A stretch of DNA of 64,000 nucleotides from Pelecanus crispus (lineage: Eukaryota > Chordata > Aves > Pelecaniformes > Pelecanidae), in contig NC_134648.1 in the NCBI RefSeq assembly GCF_030463565.1, forward strand, positions 48,298,346 to 48,362,345. Direction: 5' to 3'. Positions 34,870-46,859 of this stretch are shown piece after piece (the first letter of the stretch is position 1; every line of letters starts with the position of its first letter). Both the position numbers and the translations under genes were made by a program. The notes under the pieces are model-generated. The model ran no database searches and was not told where the DNA came from. It saw only the letters and a program-made list of their open reading frames with translations.

Positions 34870-37800
34870 AGAGAAGGAAGAGAGACTGTGGGGGCACCGC
34901 ATTACCAAAGTGAACAGTCTTTCCCTACAGGTGTCTTATTGACAGAGTTAGTGCCTCAAAACTGATGTTTTGAAAATGTCATCCTGAGGCACCTCTGCAC
35001 AGCAGGCACTCTGCCCTCTGGAAAACCAGCTTAGGACAGAGTGGGAAAAATGAACCTGAACATATGGGCTAGTGTCCCCCACACTGCTGCGGCAGTGCAG
35101 GGCTAAGGACAGGCCTTGGCATCGCAAAAACTGCATGTGAGTGGAGGGTGTCATCCTAACCGTGCTCAGGGGCAGGCAAGTCAGAGTCTCAGTCTTTACA
35201 GACCTGCCACGTGGAGAATGTTTATTTGCTGCTCTGGAGCCACGATCTAGGAGAAAAGAATAAAAGTGATTTAACCTCCAATGTGAGGAAAATCATCTGA
35301 CTGAGCAGGAAGCAGAATGGGACAGAGGGCCTTACCTTGCCTGGCCAGGAGGGATGGGGAAACAGAGGTGATGCACAGGATCAGATTCATTAATTATTAT
35401 TTATTATTGATTTTCTAATTTTTCCATTGCTCAGATTCCATGATTGCTGGAAATAAAGGCTCCTCTAGCTGTCTGGGTGCATCTGTGACATTGACTCTGT
35501 CTTTGAGATGGGGAGCACCCTCTGGTGGTTAAGGATAACCTGACATTTCATGGGATTGGCACCCATCATCCCTGCAAACTGCCAGTTAAGCTGGGTGGGA
35601 GGCAGCGCTGGCTTTCTGTCACTGCTGGCAGGGGTGTTTGGGGCACAAACGCTCTCTCTGACTTTCTAACCCAGGAATCTGAGCTGACCCCTTGGGAAGC
35701 CTTTTTGCCCTGTGAAAAGGGTGCAAGGTGTGTGTGTTCTCCCTGCCCTGCTCTTGGGCAAAAGTGTGCATTCAGGCCCTTCTTGCTTTCTCCTGGTGAG
35801 AGCGCAAGTAAAACTCAGTTTGCTTCTTTCGTTTCCAGTGGGCACAAAATTTGGCCCTGTCTCTCTCGCCAGAGACTGCTGTTCCCTGCTTCTGCTCTTG
35901 CTCCCATCTCCTAAAAGCACTAGTCTTGCACCCATAGCTCCCCTAAGTCCAGCTCTGGCTGGATTTGCTCTGCCTAGGTGCTAAAGCCAGCACAGTACAG
36001 TCCCTTGCAGGAGCACAGGAATTCAGCTCAGGTTTCCCTTCTCCTTCCCTAAGTGGATTAACAAGCTGAGGGGATCGTCTCTGCCTGCCTGACTCAATCT
36101 TCATTAGCTAACATGTTTCGCCAGCCGCAGTCACATCCTGGTCTGGAGAGCTGTTTGACAGGAGCGGATTCTGGCTCCAGCCTCCTACAAAAGCTGTTGT
36201 GTCTTCTGAGAGAGTTTTCTGGATAGCAAGGCTCTGTGGGCTGCCCTGGGTGGTAGGGCAGGAATGCTGCAAGATGTGCATCCTTGCTCCATGCACTGTT
36301 CACTTTACAATAACTAATCTGCATTGTCTGCTGACTGAGACACCTGCACTCATATGTAATGCACATGCTGTATGAGTGTCAGAAAATGTTCTGCGTCTCT
36401 GAAGGTGCACTCACGTGTTTGGTTTTTTTTTTTTCCCTTTGTGTTTTCCAGCCAAGGGAGGATCCTGAGTATATTGGGATGTCCCTTAAACTTTTGTTAG
36501 TGGCTGTCACTTCTGGATGTCCTTTCTTGGGTGCTTGTAGGTAGTCGATTTGAATGCAGTATTTCCTAACAAGCTGTGTGCAAGCAACTGACCCTATCTC
36601 CTCAGCCCCTTCTCCTCCCTGCTGCTTTGTGGTAGTCATCAACAGGTGTTGCACCCTTGCACAGGCAGTCATTTATTTTACAAGTGCTGCTGTTTCCTCA
36701 GTCCAGAGAAGACCTTTTCTACACAAAGAAGTTCTACATTTTAAACTGCATCAATTTTAAAACAATGCATTTAAACTAGTGAAAATCCAAACTGTGGATG
36801 CTCTCCTGCCAGTTTGAGGATACTTCATTTTTGCTCATTAGATGTCTGAACAGGTTTAGTTTCAGTAGTAACGAGTGCCTTTTGCACCAGCTTAAGTTAA
36901 TCTATTTAAAATTGTACCTTGAATTATACTGCAGTAACATTCTCATGCAAAGAAAACTGCAAGGAGAGGAGGTGAACACTGGGCATCACTAACACCAAAT
37001 GCCATCAGGGGACCCCTATGCGCAGCAGTACGGAGGCATTTGGTATCTGTGCAGAGGCCTAACCGTACCTTAGCAGGAAGAAGAGGCCTCCTCCTGGCTG
37101 TCAAATGCATGTCAATGGGTGCGGATTAAGCCTTGTATTTCTGCAAAACTGAGACTCTGTGAAAGCACAGAGCATGCTACAGAAATTATTGTGACTGGAA
37201 AATCTCAATGGGAAGTGTTTCACAAGGAAGCAAATGTTCTCCTTTTGTTTTTGTAACCTGACTGTTGCAGTGGGGGAAGTTGATGTACCAGGCTCTGAAA
37301 GCAAGGTCGACTGGCCAGGAACAGAATCAAAATGGGCTTTTTTTTTTCTTTTGGCAAGTTGGAAAGGAAATAAAAAAGGCAAATGAGCATGAAGGGGCAA
37401 AGGACACTGCAGACTCTGGAGGATTTTAGAACCTAAAGCTGTATTTAGCAAATTAAGGGATGAATTGAATTTCCCAAATAATGTAGGTTAAAGCACACAA
37501 ATGAATAACCCTGGCACTTATGGACTAGCAGTGTATTTGGTTTGGCCCTGTAAAGATTTTCAAGCCACAAGTCAATGGTCAAAGCAGAACAGCTCCCCAG
37601 AGAGCCCTGGGTTGTCTGTGCTCTAGCTCCCTGGGGGATGCAACCCTCTCTGGAGTAGTCCCCATCAGGGCTAAGTAGCTATCAGTGCTTAATGATGTTC
37701 TTCCCAGAGTGGGAAACAAAGGTCACACAAACTCTAAAAATGTAACCTGTCTCTGAATGGGCAGCAAAGGAAGTTTTCTTTGAGAGACCAAATAAGACCT

Positions 37801-40380
37801 TGTTCATTGAATGGATCCTTTTTATACTGCCCTTTGTTTGGAGGAACATAGACTAGGAGAACCAACATATTTTTATATATTTACAAGTAGCAGAAATCAC
37901 TTTTTTATGTGTGGGGAGGAGGCAGTGTGAGTTAGGACTCGCTGAAACACTTTCACTGTTAGGCTTCGTGCCTTTTTGATGTTGAGGCTACCTTAGATCA
38001 CTGATCTTGATGAAGATGATACTCTCTTGTTCTTCAGTCCTTTCCTTTTCAAAGCTTTCCCAAAGCACTTTATGCATTAATGAGTTATTTTGCTACCACA
38101 ACTGGTTTTGCAGAAGCTTTAATGGCACAAAACAATGTACTGTTTTGAGACCAGAATTGAGGAAGAATATCATTGCTGGGGAGTAATGCAAGATATACTA
38201 GCAGAGGCAGAGCAGGAATAAACTGGGAATGTTGAATGAGATGTGTCTAAAGCAGTAGTTCACTGTCTGCCCCTGCGCTTTTCATCTCAGTCTCTGGTGT
38301 CTCATCAGTAATGAATTGCAGGGAGACATGAATTGACACAGTGCAGGCTGTACCACTCACATAACCAGTTCAGTCCCCATCAGTGACCCTTTTGTAATAC
38401 TGTTCTTCTGCAGCATCTTCCAGTGAAAAACTCTGGTGGTGCTTGATAGTTTCCAAGCCCTGGTTCCCCTTTGTGGCCCTCTGACCAAAGCCAGAACAAG
38501 AAGATAGTTGCCAGATCTATCTGCCTCTGTCTCTATAGCTGTTTTTTAGTTAGTGGTGAAGGGTCAACTCTGAATACTGAAGGGAACTCTGTGATTTTAG
38601 GGAATAACTCCTTTTCATTCTCCAATTTGGGGAAACAATGAGAAATTGCATCAGGAAAGACAGCACTGTATCTTGAAAAGGAATTCTTTATATGGTATCA
38701 AGAATTCCATATTTCCATGCTGACTGTTTCAATTTACTTATTTCTTCCTGCTTAATCTGCTAATCCTTCCCTCTCTCTTAAGTTTAGGATGTTTAGATGA
38801 GCTTTGGATAAAAACTAGACTGACATTCTTTCTGCGCAGTTAGGATCTGGTTGCATGTAACTTCAAGGTTGCTTTATCAGCTGTGGATTGAATTGAGGAT
38901 GTCTGCTGGGAGTTTCAGGTCTTGGATTTCTCATTGGAGGTCCTTCCATCAGGCAGGTCTGTTAAATGCTTGCTGAGTCCCTAGAGACACTTGATCTGTG
39001 TTTAAAGGGAAGCAGCTGAACCACGAGAAGAGAGAAACGGCTGTGTACTCAAGCACAGTTGCTCTGAAGGGATCTTACTGTAAGCTGTGCAAAGCTTGCA
39101 TGGCAATGTGGGTGCCTGGGGCTCTCTGTGTGCTCCATCCCAGCAGATACCTGTGTGATGCTCTTTCTGGCCTTTCCTGCTCTGAGAAAGACAGTTGATG
39201 GATCCTGGATGCTTTGGGCATGAACTGTGTTTAACTCTCCTGAGGCCCAGGCCAGGAAAACCTCTGGAGGATTCCAAGCAGCACCTGCCTCCTGCTCCCC
39301 ACTCCTCTTAAAGCTTCCCCAGTGGAGACACCCACTCAGGGAGAGCAGGAAGTCCATAAATAAATAATTTCCTCTGTCTCTCCTGATCAGCCCAAGCAGC
39401 TGTGACTGCTCCTGAATGCCTGGGTTGCTTTCTTCCTAATGGCTTTTAAACCAATTTCACCCTCATCTGATGACCCAGCTTCTCCTATTTTTAGAGGAAG
39501 AATTTCTTCTTTTAGAGAGAGGGTTTGGGGAGGGGGGGGGTATTTATATTGTGTCAAAAGTTTTGGCTGAGGTGAAATAGTATAGCAGTGCAGGCAAAGC
39601 TGCAGTTTACTGGTTCTACTGGGCTGCCCCGTGCCTTATTCTGCCAAACCTCTACAGGGCACCTCCCCACCCCGGATATTGCAGCTAGCATTGACCCTTG
39701 CTTGAGAGCACTGGACACATGTGGTGATCACGGACATCCCACAAACATTTAATAACTTTTATACTACTCTAAGACACTGCACTTTTTTGGGTATGTTTTG
39801 CTCTTAGGAAAGGTAATCACTGAGACATCTGAGTGCTTATCCTTTGCCCCACAGTGTGTAGGTAAAAGTTTGGGAACATAAGTTAGGAATTCAGGCTCTC
39901 ACTTGTCTGTTCAGCTGACCTACAGCATCTCATTAATGGGCATTTGACAGCTTGCCAAATATTTAGGGCTTATATTGGTGCTCTTGTACTTTGTATATAT
40001 GAACTGTAGTAGCTCAAAAAAAAAACCCAAAACCCCAAAACAAAGTGGTCTTTACAAAGCGTATAGTCAAAGCTAAAGGTGCTTGGTTTGTATCCTAGTG
40101 CAACCCCTGGAGATATTTATTGCTGATCTGATAGGTGTCATCTAGGTTTGTCTATGCAGAAGTATTCTGCATTTCTGGAAGTATTAGTACTGCCTCCACA
40201 GGCAGAATGTACCTGCTGAGCAGTAGGACACGCAAGGCATGTTCTGAACATCCTTGCAGTGCTGGTCAGGTATCCTATGTGATGTGTACTAGCACAACCT
40301 TGTGTTGTGTTGCAGGCCAATGACAGTCCCCCACAGTCCCTTCAGAAGAGGCACTAGTCTAGCTGGGTGGAATGCAGCTG
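34870..40380. other. Intergenic sequence, nothing firm
   Basis: About 5.5 kb. AT-rich ATTATTTATTATTG sequence at 35,391-35,410, a perfect MEF2-type CTATTTTTAG at 39,485-39,494, a G-run at 39,527-39,540 and short A/T-runs are all that stand out. A possible L3/MIR scrap (CAAAGCACTTTATGCATTAATG, near 38,062) is too short to call. Confidence 0.45.
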
Positions 40381-40384
40381 CCAT

Positions 40385-40545
40385 GACTATTGTTATAATG
40401 CCAAATGGGCTGATTCAACCCAAATGATTGCTGGCTAATCAAGGCTAATGACCTATATTTTTTGTTTGTTTTAACCATCCTACTTGACCGATCAGTTTAA
40501 TGACTCTCCTCATTAAATGAGCTCCTGGAAACAAAGTGGTGTCTC
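40385..40545. promoter_or_regulatory. Candidate conserved non-coding element
   Basis: CTGGCTAATCAAGGCTAATGACC followed by CTTGACCGATCAGTTTAATGAC and CCTCATTAAATGAGCTCC gives several TAAT cores, a GATC-flanked CpG and a short palindrome (CTCATTAAATGAG) in 160 bp. Enhancer-like; inferred. Confidence 0.33.
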
Positions 40546-40549
40546 AAGA

Positions 40550-43520
40550 TACTCTTGCCTGGTACCTTCTCCCTCAGAAGCAAGGCAGGGCCCTCCTGGG
40601 TACCATGTCATTGACTGTTTGGCAGACCTCTGTAGCTGAAGCAGAGCAAGACTCTCCTACCATCTTCCTTCTGTCCTGCTTCTGTCTAATTTCTTGGTAC
40701 CCTGAAAAAGCAGTGGGTTTAGCACGGAGAAGTGCTGTCCCCTGGCTGTATGGTTCCCAGGATGAACCTGGTAGCAACAGCTTCTGGAAGTTATGTCATA
40801 AAAGCCTACCCTTTGCAAGTTGCTGACCACATGAGTTATGAAATACTGCCAAATGTTGAGGGGCAAGGTCTAAAAGATTACTTGAGTGCTACTGAGTTCA
40901 GCTGACTGTATATATTTAATGGAAGATTGGTATGTTCAACAGAGAAGCAGAGAGGGGAGGCATTGGTAGTATTTGATCATTGCTAAAATAAAGGCATCCA
41001 AGACATGAGCAAAAGACCAAAACTGGGTTTTCCTTTGTAAGCACTGTGGAGACCAAGGGGACCTGTTGCTAGGAGGCTGCAGCACCAAAGTCACCCTCAC
41101 ACCACATGGGACTGAGATTTGAGTTTGCCTTAACAATGATGCTGAAAAGTAATCTTTTTAATGCTGCCACAGGACAGCGAAGCTGACAACACATGACTTT
41201 GGAGGATGAAGGCATTTTTGCTGAAATCCAGTGACGCATGTTCAGGTCCATGAGGAGAAGGCTTTACCACTGCCCACAACTGCCTCTGTGCCTGGATATC
41301 TGAGAAACTTAAAGACTTGGAAGTCACGTCAATAAGACCTTTCAAAGACATCCAGGGACTTGTGCTTCCACACATGAGAGATTGCCATCTTTTGGAGTAC
41401 ACAGGGCTGCATAACAGAAGCGAGACTGAGCTAGTGAAACTTCTCCTTTCCTTTGCATAGAAAAGCTTTTTTTTCTGGTAACCAGCATCTGTCTCCTTGT
41501 GGCTGGCTACCCTCTTGATGTGCATATATTGTGTAGCTAAAGCAGACATGTTTATATGGTCCTGAGTTGCCCTGCCTCTTCTAAATGATGTTTTGTGGTA
41601 TAGGCAAGGATTGTTTTTCTTGGTTTTTTTACATTTCTTGTTTGAAAAAGCACCGCAGAACCATGATCATTCATGGTCTGTAGGCATAGTGTTTGAATGT
41701 CAATGACTTGTAGACAGAGCAGCAGTTTCCTAATGTGTTTTACACAGGTGTCTGAATGAGACACAGTTGATGGAACTCAGAAGCTAAAAGTATGTTAAGA
41801 AACTTTGGATAGGGTTTGTTGGCAAAGCTGTCTAATCAAATAATCTGTTACACCAATTTGCTCTTGTCCAGAAAGTGAAATAAATGTAGTTCAAGAAATA
41901 AACAAACTCAAAGGGAGAGTTGTGAAAAAAATCTGTATTGTTGTTCAAACTCTGAAGTTAGTATAGAACAAATCTTCAAAATGGTTGTGTACTTAACCGA
42001 GCTGTTTGGAGATCCAGAGCAGAGGACACTTGCAGTTGTTGTGCTGCTGATACAGCGTGTTAGAAGGAAGTCGGTCTCTGTCATGTCTGGCTCTAGCCAA
42101 AACCTGTTGCCCCTTACTGTTAGAAACTGGAATATTCTGAGGCTGGACAGGTGAGCAGGAGAGTGGTCCTGATCATGTGATGATCTCTGCTTTTTCCAGA
42201 CTGTCGTGCACCAGGTTTCCTAAGGTCACGTGGGACCTGCAGGTTCATCTCACTATTAAATACTTTTGCATAGATCCACTGTCAGTGAGCTCCTCTGTAT
42301 TTGGCCTGGCTGACCTGGTGAAGTCAATAGTCTTCTATTGACTGTGCCCAGATGACGCCAGATGGAGGTTCCTGCAGGGAAAGGAAGGTCTTTAATCCTT
42401 GCTTTCTTCATCCCTTATACCCTGGGTGGAGAAGTCATTTCACTGCTTTGCTTCTTTAAAACTGGCTACATCACTTTCCAAAAGGATTCTGTTACCTACT
42501 CAGAGCACCCAGCTAAGAGGAAATTGCACACCTACCCACTGTTTTTTGTCACGTCATAGTATTCAAACTGTAAAGTCTGGGCCATTGCAGCCACCTCATT
42601 GCTGTTGCTGGAAAATAAGTTATCCTGTATGTGTTTAAGTTCCTGTTTCCATCACAGACTTGGAAAAGTTACCCTCCATCTCCACTGCCTAGCCCTCAGT
42701 GCGCATGCTTTCTAACAGTAGTAACTCTGAAGCATTTTGATTCTTTAAGCCCCACTCCTTTTCTGGTTGTGACACTTGGCATTATCAATGCACATGCCAA
42801 AAATGTTTTAATTCTTTGCTTGCAGCATAACAGTAAGTAACTGTTATTTCTCCTGACAAGACAGATATTTCTTTTGATCAGTTCAGTGAGTAAGCTGGTA
42901 CTGTGAATATTAGGGTCCTGAGGTGATTAGAATGCATAGGCTTGGAGTGCATGGGCTTGGAAAGAGAAGCAACAAATCACCTCCCCAAATTAAAGGAATG
43001 AACAAGCATGCCCTGTTCTCCTGACCTCCCTCCTTGGCCTTTTGCAATACAAGACTTGAAGCTAGTGTACTGAGGTAGGAAAGCTAAAGGTGAAAAGATG
43101 CTGTTTGATTTTATGTCCTATCTGACAGGATGAACCACCATACTGGGAAAGCCATGCTTGTGATGCCTCTGTGCTGGCAACAGCTAAGCAGAGGTATTTC
43201 CAAGATTCCTTGATGCCTTGTGTTCCCTCCTTCCTCCTGGTAGCTGAGCAAATAGTCCAACTACTTCTCTATGGACACCTGGGATCATGGGTGGGGAAGG
43301 ATTCATTTCTGCTTTGCTGCAATTTGGAAAGAGGATGGGAAATAACAGTGAGCGTGCTAGTAAATGATGTGTAGCTGTCAGTGTGAATAAAATCACTTTC
43401 CAGTCAATGTCTTGGTCATGTTCTGCCCGACCACAGTGGCCCAACTGAGTGTTAGTGTAACACATCATGGGAAACAGATCAGCAACAGGTCAAAATCTGG
43501 AGCCGGATCACAGCTGTCTT
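40550..43520. other. Intergenic sequence, nothing recognised
   Basis: Includes a 139-codon - strand frame (41,130-41,549) without recognisable domain. No repeats called. Confidence 0.45.
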
Positions 43521-43524
43521 ACAA

Positions 43525-44337
43525 GCTCTCTTACCAGCTGGAGAGGTGGGCCTGTGTGAACCTCATGAGGTTCAACAAGGCCAAGTGCAAGGTCCTCCCC
43601 CGGTATCAGTACAGGTTGGGGGATGAAGAGATTGAGAGCAGCCCTGCGGAGAAGGACTTGGGGGTACTGGTGGATGAAAAGCTGGACATGAGCCGGCAAT
43701 GTGCGCTTGCAGCCCAGAAGGCCAACCGTATCCTGGGCTGCATCAAAAGAAGCGTGGCCAGCAGGTCGAGGGAAATGATTCTGCCTCTCTACTCTGCTCT
43801 GGTAAGACCTCATCTGGAGTACTGCATCCAGCTCTGGGGCCCTCAGCACAAGAAGGACATGGACCTGTTGGAGCGGGCCCAGAAGAGGACCACCAAAATG
43901 ATCTGAGGGCTGGAACACCTCTCCTATGAGGCCAGGCTGAGAGAGTTGGGATTGTTCAGCCTAGAGACGAGAAGGCTGCGAGGAGACCTTGTTGCAACCT
44001 TCCAGTACTTAAAGGGGGCCTACAGGAAAGATGGAGAGAATCTTTTTAATAAGGCCTGTTGTGACAGGACAAGGAATAATGGATTTAAACTAAAGAAGAA
44101 TAGATTTAGACTAGACATTAGAAAGAAATTTTTTACAATGAGGGTGGTGAAGCACTGGAACAGGTTGCCCAGAGAGGTGGTAGAGGCCCCATCCCTGGCA
44201 ACATTCGAGGTCAGGTTGGACGGGGCTCTGAGCAACCTGATCGAGTTAAAGCTGTCCCTGCTCACTGCAGAGGGGTTGGGCTAGATGACCTCTAAAGGTC
44301 CCTTCCAACCCAAAGCATTCTATGATTCTATGATTCT
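43525..44337 (+). mobile_element. 5'-truncated CR1 LINE with near-intact reverse-transcriptase C-terminus
   Basis: The frame from about 43,529 to TAG at 44,282-44,284 encodes the C-terminal end of CR1 ORF2: [20 protein letters not shown], then [52 protein letters not shown] and [10 protein letters not shown]. It is interrupted only by TGA at 43,904-43,906, where family members usually have CGA (Arg), a CpG-decay change. A few residues after KVL appear missing. The 3' UTR ends CAAAGCATTCTATGATTCTATGATTCT-style with the octamer repeat and no poly-A, as is normal for CR1. Only about 0.8 kb of the 4.5-kb element remains. Low decay marks it as a comparatively recent insertion in a bird lineage. 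It is not capable of movement. Confidence 0.95.
44311..44337 (+). repeat. CR1 terminal octamer-type repeat
   Basis: ATTCTATG-ATTCTATG-ATTCT marks the 3' end of the CR1 copy. This microsatellite-like tail replaces poly-A in avian CR1 and fixes the element's orientation and end. Confidence 0.9.
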
Positions 44338-44339
44338 CC

Positions 44340-45055
44340 ATTGAAGTCTACTAAGTCTATGAGATCCATCTACCTCTGTAATTACCTACCTTTTTGAGGA
44401 AGGTTTCTGTCTGCTTAGTTACACAAGAGTTAGGCAAAGACTGATTAAGAAGTACATTGACAAAACATGAAAGCAGATGCAGTGCAGCATTTCTGGGCAA
44501 GGAGGATAAAAGTTCCTATCAAATACCCCAGCTAACTGATGATGCAAGAGAGAGCAGAAGGCATAATCCCAGTTATATAATTTCTTCTCCTGCCTTTCTG
44601 TATGTTTCTTACTACAAGCTCTTCCAAAATATGGAAAACAGTATCTCTCTCCCCATTGCCTTTATTCTTTCCCATTTGGTAAAATACTCCATGCCTGCAT
44701 CTTACTCTGATGCCCTGTTTTGAATTCTACAAAAGTTAGTATGGCTTCGCCTGGTTTGTCTTTGGGGGGGTGTGTGTGTGTGTCTGTGTGTGCACTTTCA
44801 CCTAAGATGTCAGCAGGAACATGCTCTGCTCTGGAATTAGAGTCCTGCTATTAAGACTGCAAAGACAAAAGCAGGTATAGGACACAAAACAGCATTGGCC
44901 CTAAAAAAATAGGGGTTATCAAAAGAAAGTCTTGACTTTTCATTGGCAACGTAGGGACTATGTCTTATCTCAGGGCTCCTAACACTGTTGTATCCAAGCA
45001 CAGAACTTAATGAAAGGTCACATTTTGGGGACAGAATTCTCATTCAAAGCAGGAC
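44340..45055. other. Intergenic sequence with TG microsatellite
   Basis: A G-run followed by a short (TG)n with one interruption sits at 44,764-44,791. Nothing else is recognised. Confidence 0.5.
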
Positions 45056-45059
45056 AGTA

Positions 45060-45245
45060 AGGGTTAAGACACTTGTACTCAGACTCCTGCTCTGCTACAG
45101 ATTTGCTCAGATTGATCTGGGGCAAGCCACATAACCTCTTTATGATATGATTTGGCAGTCTATAGGTTGAGAATTATAACACAGATGTTTTAAAGACTAG
45201 ATAATGCTTGAAGCATGTCTAAGGATGTTCAGATGGGCAGTTATT
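45060..45245 (+). repeat. MIR-like SINE fossil, + strand
   Basis: ACTCAGACTCCTGCTCTGCTACAG, then GATCTGGGGCAAGCCACATAACCTCTTTATG, then GAGAATTATAACACAGATG follows the MIR core order ('…gactctgccac…', 'gaccttgggcaagtcacttaacctctctg', 'ggataataatac…'). The clearest MIR-type fossil in the window. Confidence 0.75.
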
Positions 45246-45249
45246 TAAA

Positions 45250-46670
45250 AATTACAATGTGAAAACTATTTCCTGCTTAAATAGACATTGAGCTTCAGCA
45301 GTGATGGTGGTGATACCTTTTCGATGGAAGCATATTGTTCATAAGGCTAATTAGTTTTTTTGGGAAAAAAATCTATTGGAGTTTGGCAGAAAACAAGACA
45401 CTGCCTTTGGTGGGAAGAGCAAATTGCTTTGAGTGTAGTAAGGGAAAACAGAATAGACCCCAAATAAAGAAGACTGTTTTGTCCTCATGGATAAAGTCTG
45501 TATCTGGGATAGCTGTTTGCTGTGGAAGGGGATATATGTGGGAGTGGTGAAAGCCTACCAACGATCAGGGACCTGTGCTCAGGGGACCTAAGTTTCTCTC
45601 CAGCATTACTAGCCTCGCAAAACAGAGGGATCAGGGCATGCAACACAGTGACTTGTGTGAAGTCCAAGCAGTACTATTGGCCTCAAAAGTGTGAAAGGGT
45701 TGTCTTCTAAATTCATCACAATGACCCCTCTGTAACTGTTTTTTCCTTAAATGAGACAGGGTCTGGGAAAGGTCTGTTGTCATCGAATACCTCTTTCCCC
45801 AGCAGACAAGATAAGAATATGTGTACACAAGTTTGTTCTGCCCAGCTTGGGACTCCTAATTATTGTGTATGGGTTTTGCCCTTTGCAGATACTGCTTCAC
45901 TGACTTCCTTGTGAGAATACAATAATAGAGCCTTCATAAGTGGGAAAATATCCCAAACCCAAAAGTAACTAGATCTGTCCCCCCGCTGCATTTTCCCTGT
46001 TCACAAAAAACTAACCTTATCAACAAATGAAATCAAGTTTGTTTGGCGTGATTTGCAGATTACTCCTATATTAGGCCAAATGAAATTTCTGTCAGTCAAT
46101 CAGTCAGCTTGCTGGAAAGTTGACATTATTCCATGATAAAAGTTAAAAAAAAGTAAAAAAATTAATCTATCAAAACCAGATTAGTCATTGAAGGATTGGG
46201 GGGGAAAGTCTCCAAAGAAAGTCTCTATCCATCATCTCCTGGAAAAGCCAGCAAAAGCAGAGACATGTCTTTGCAATTCTTCCTTTCTTTCTGGGGAGGG
46301 GGATTGCATGTCTCAAGGAACTGATACTGCCTACAGCTCCATCAGCCTATAGCACTCCAGCTGTGCTCCGTCCAAGGCTGACATTGATGGAAAGTCGTTG
46401 CTCTGCATTTGGACCAGGTGTGAGGAGAACTGGTGACCTCAAAAGCCAGAGGCTGCCTTATGAAAGTCATCCCAATGGGTAGCACTTACTAGAGCACCTG
46501 TGGGTATGCTCTGCTCAGAGGCCACAGGCTGAGTGGCCAGAACTGTTCCTGCCCCTCCAGCAGGGAGAGAGCAGCAATTCCAGGGCAGGATTTGGGCAGG
46601 ATGGCAAACAAAGGCTGTGCTCACAGGGCAAGCTAGTGCCGCTGTTGCATATGCAGTTCTGCCTCGTGTT
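45250..46670. other. Intergenic sequence, nothing recognised
   Basis: No supported feature; chance frames on both strands. Confidence 0.45.
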
Positions 46671-46673
46671 TAC

Positions 46674-46748
46674 CCAAACTGAGGTTTTTGGCTTCCAGAT
46701 CTGCCAGCTTAATCTTACAGTCCTTTCTAACCTCGTCCTGGTACTTAT
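46674..46748 (-). other. Candidate small coiled-coil-coding exon (unrecognised)
   Basis: On the - strand, TGTGTTTTCTAG ends at 46749 as a good 3' splice site. It is followed by 75 bp coding for KYQDEVRKD...KLADLEAKNLSL and then a GGGTAAAC donor-like site at 46673. The frame stays open to a TAG about 40 bases further on. Charged heptad-like spacing suggests a coiled coil, vaguely like an intermediate-filament rod, but I cannot assign it. It may be an orphan exon of a - strand gene, a pseudogene scrap or chance. Confidence 0.25.
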
Positions 46749-46859
46749 CTAGAAAACACACATATGGGAAGGATGGCCACATTGAGATCAGTGTTTCCTT
46801 CTTTATTCTTTGGGGGGAAGAGAAATTGGCTAAAGCTGTGAGAAGAGGTGTTTGCAAAA

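Noticed and set aside
41130..41549. 139-codon - strand frame
   Set aside because: Ser-rich without domain; no flanking splice sites that make sense.
43508..43918. 136-codon - strand frame
   Set aside because: It is the antisense shadow of the CR1 reverse-transcriptase frame.
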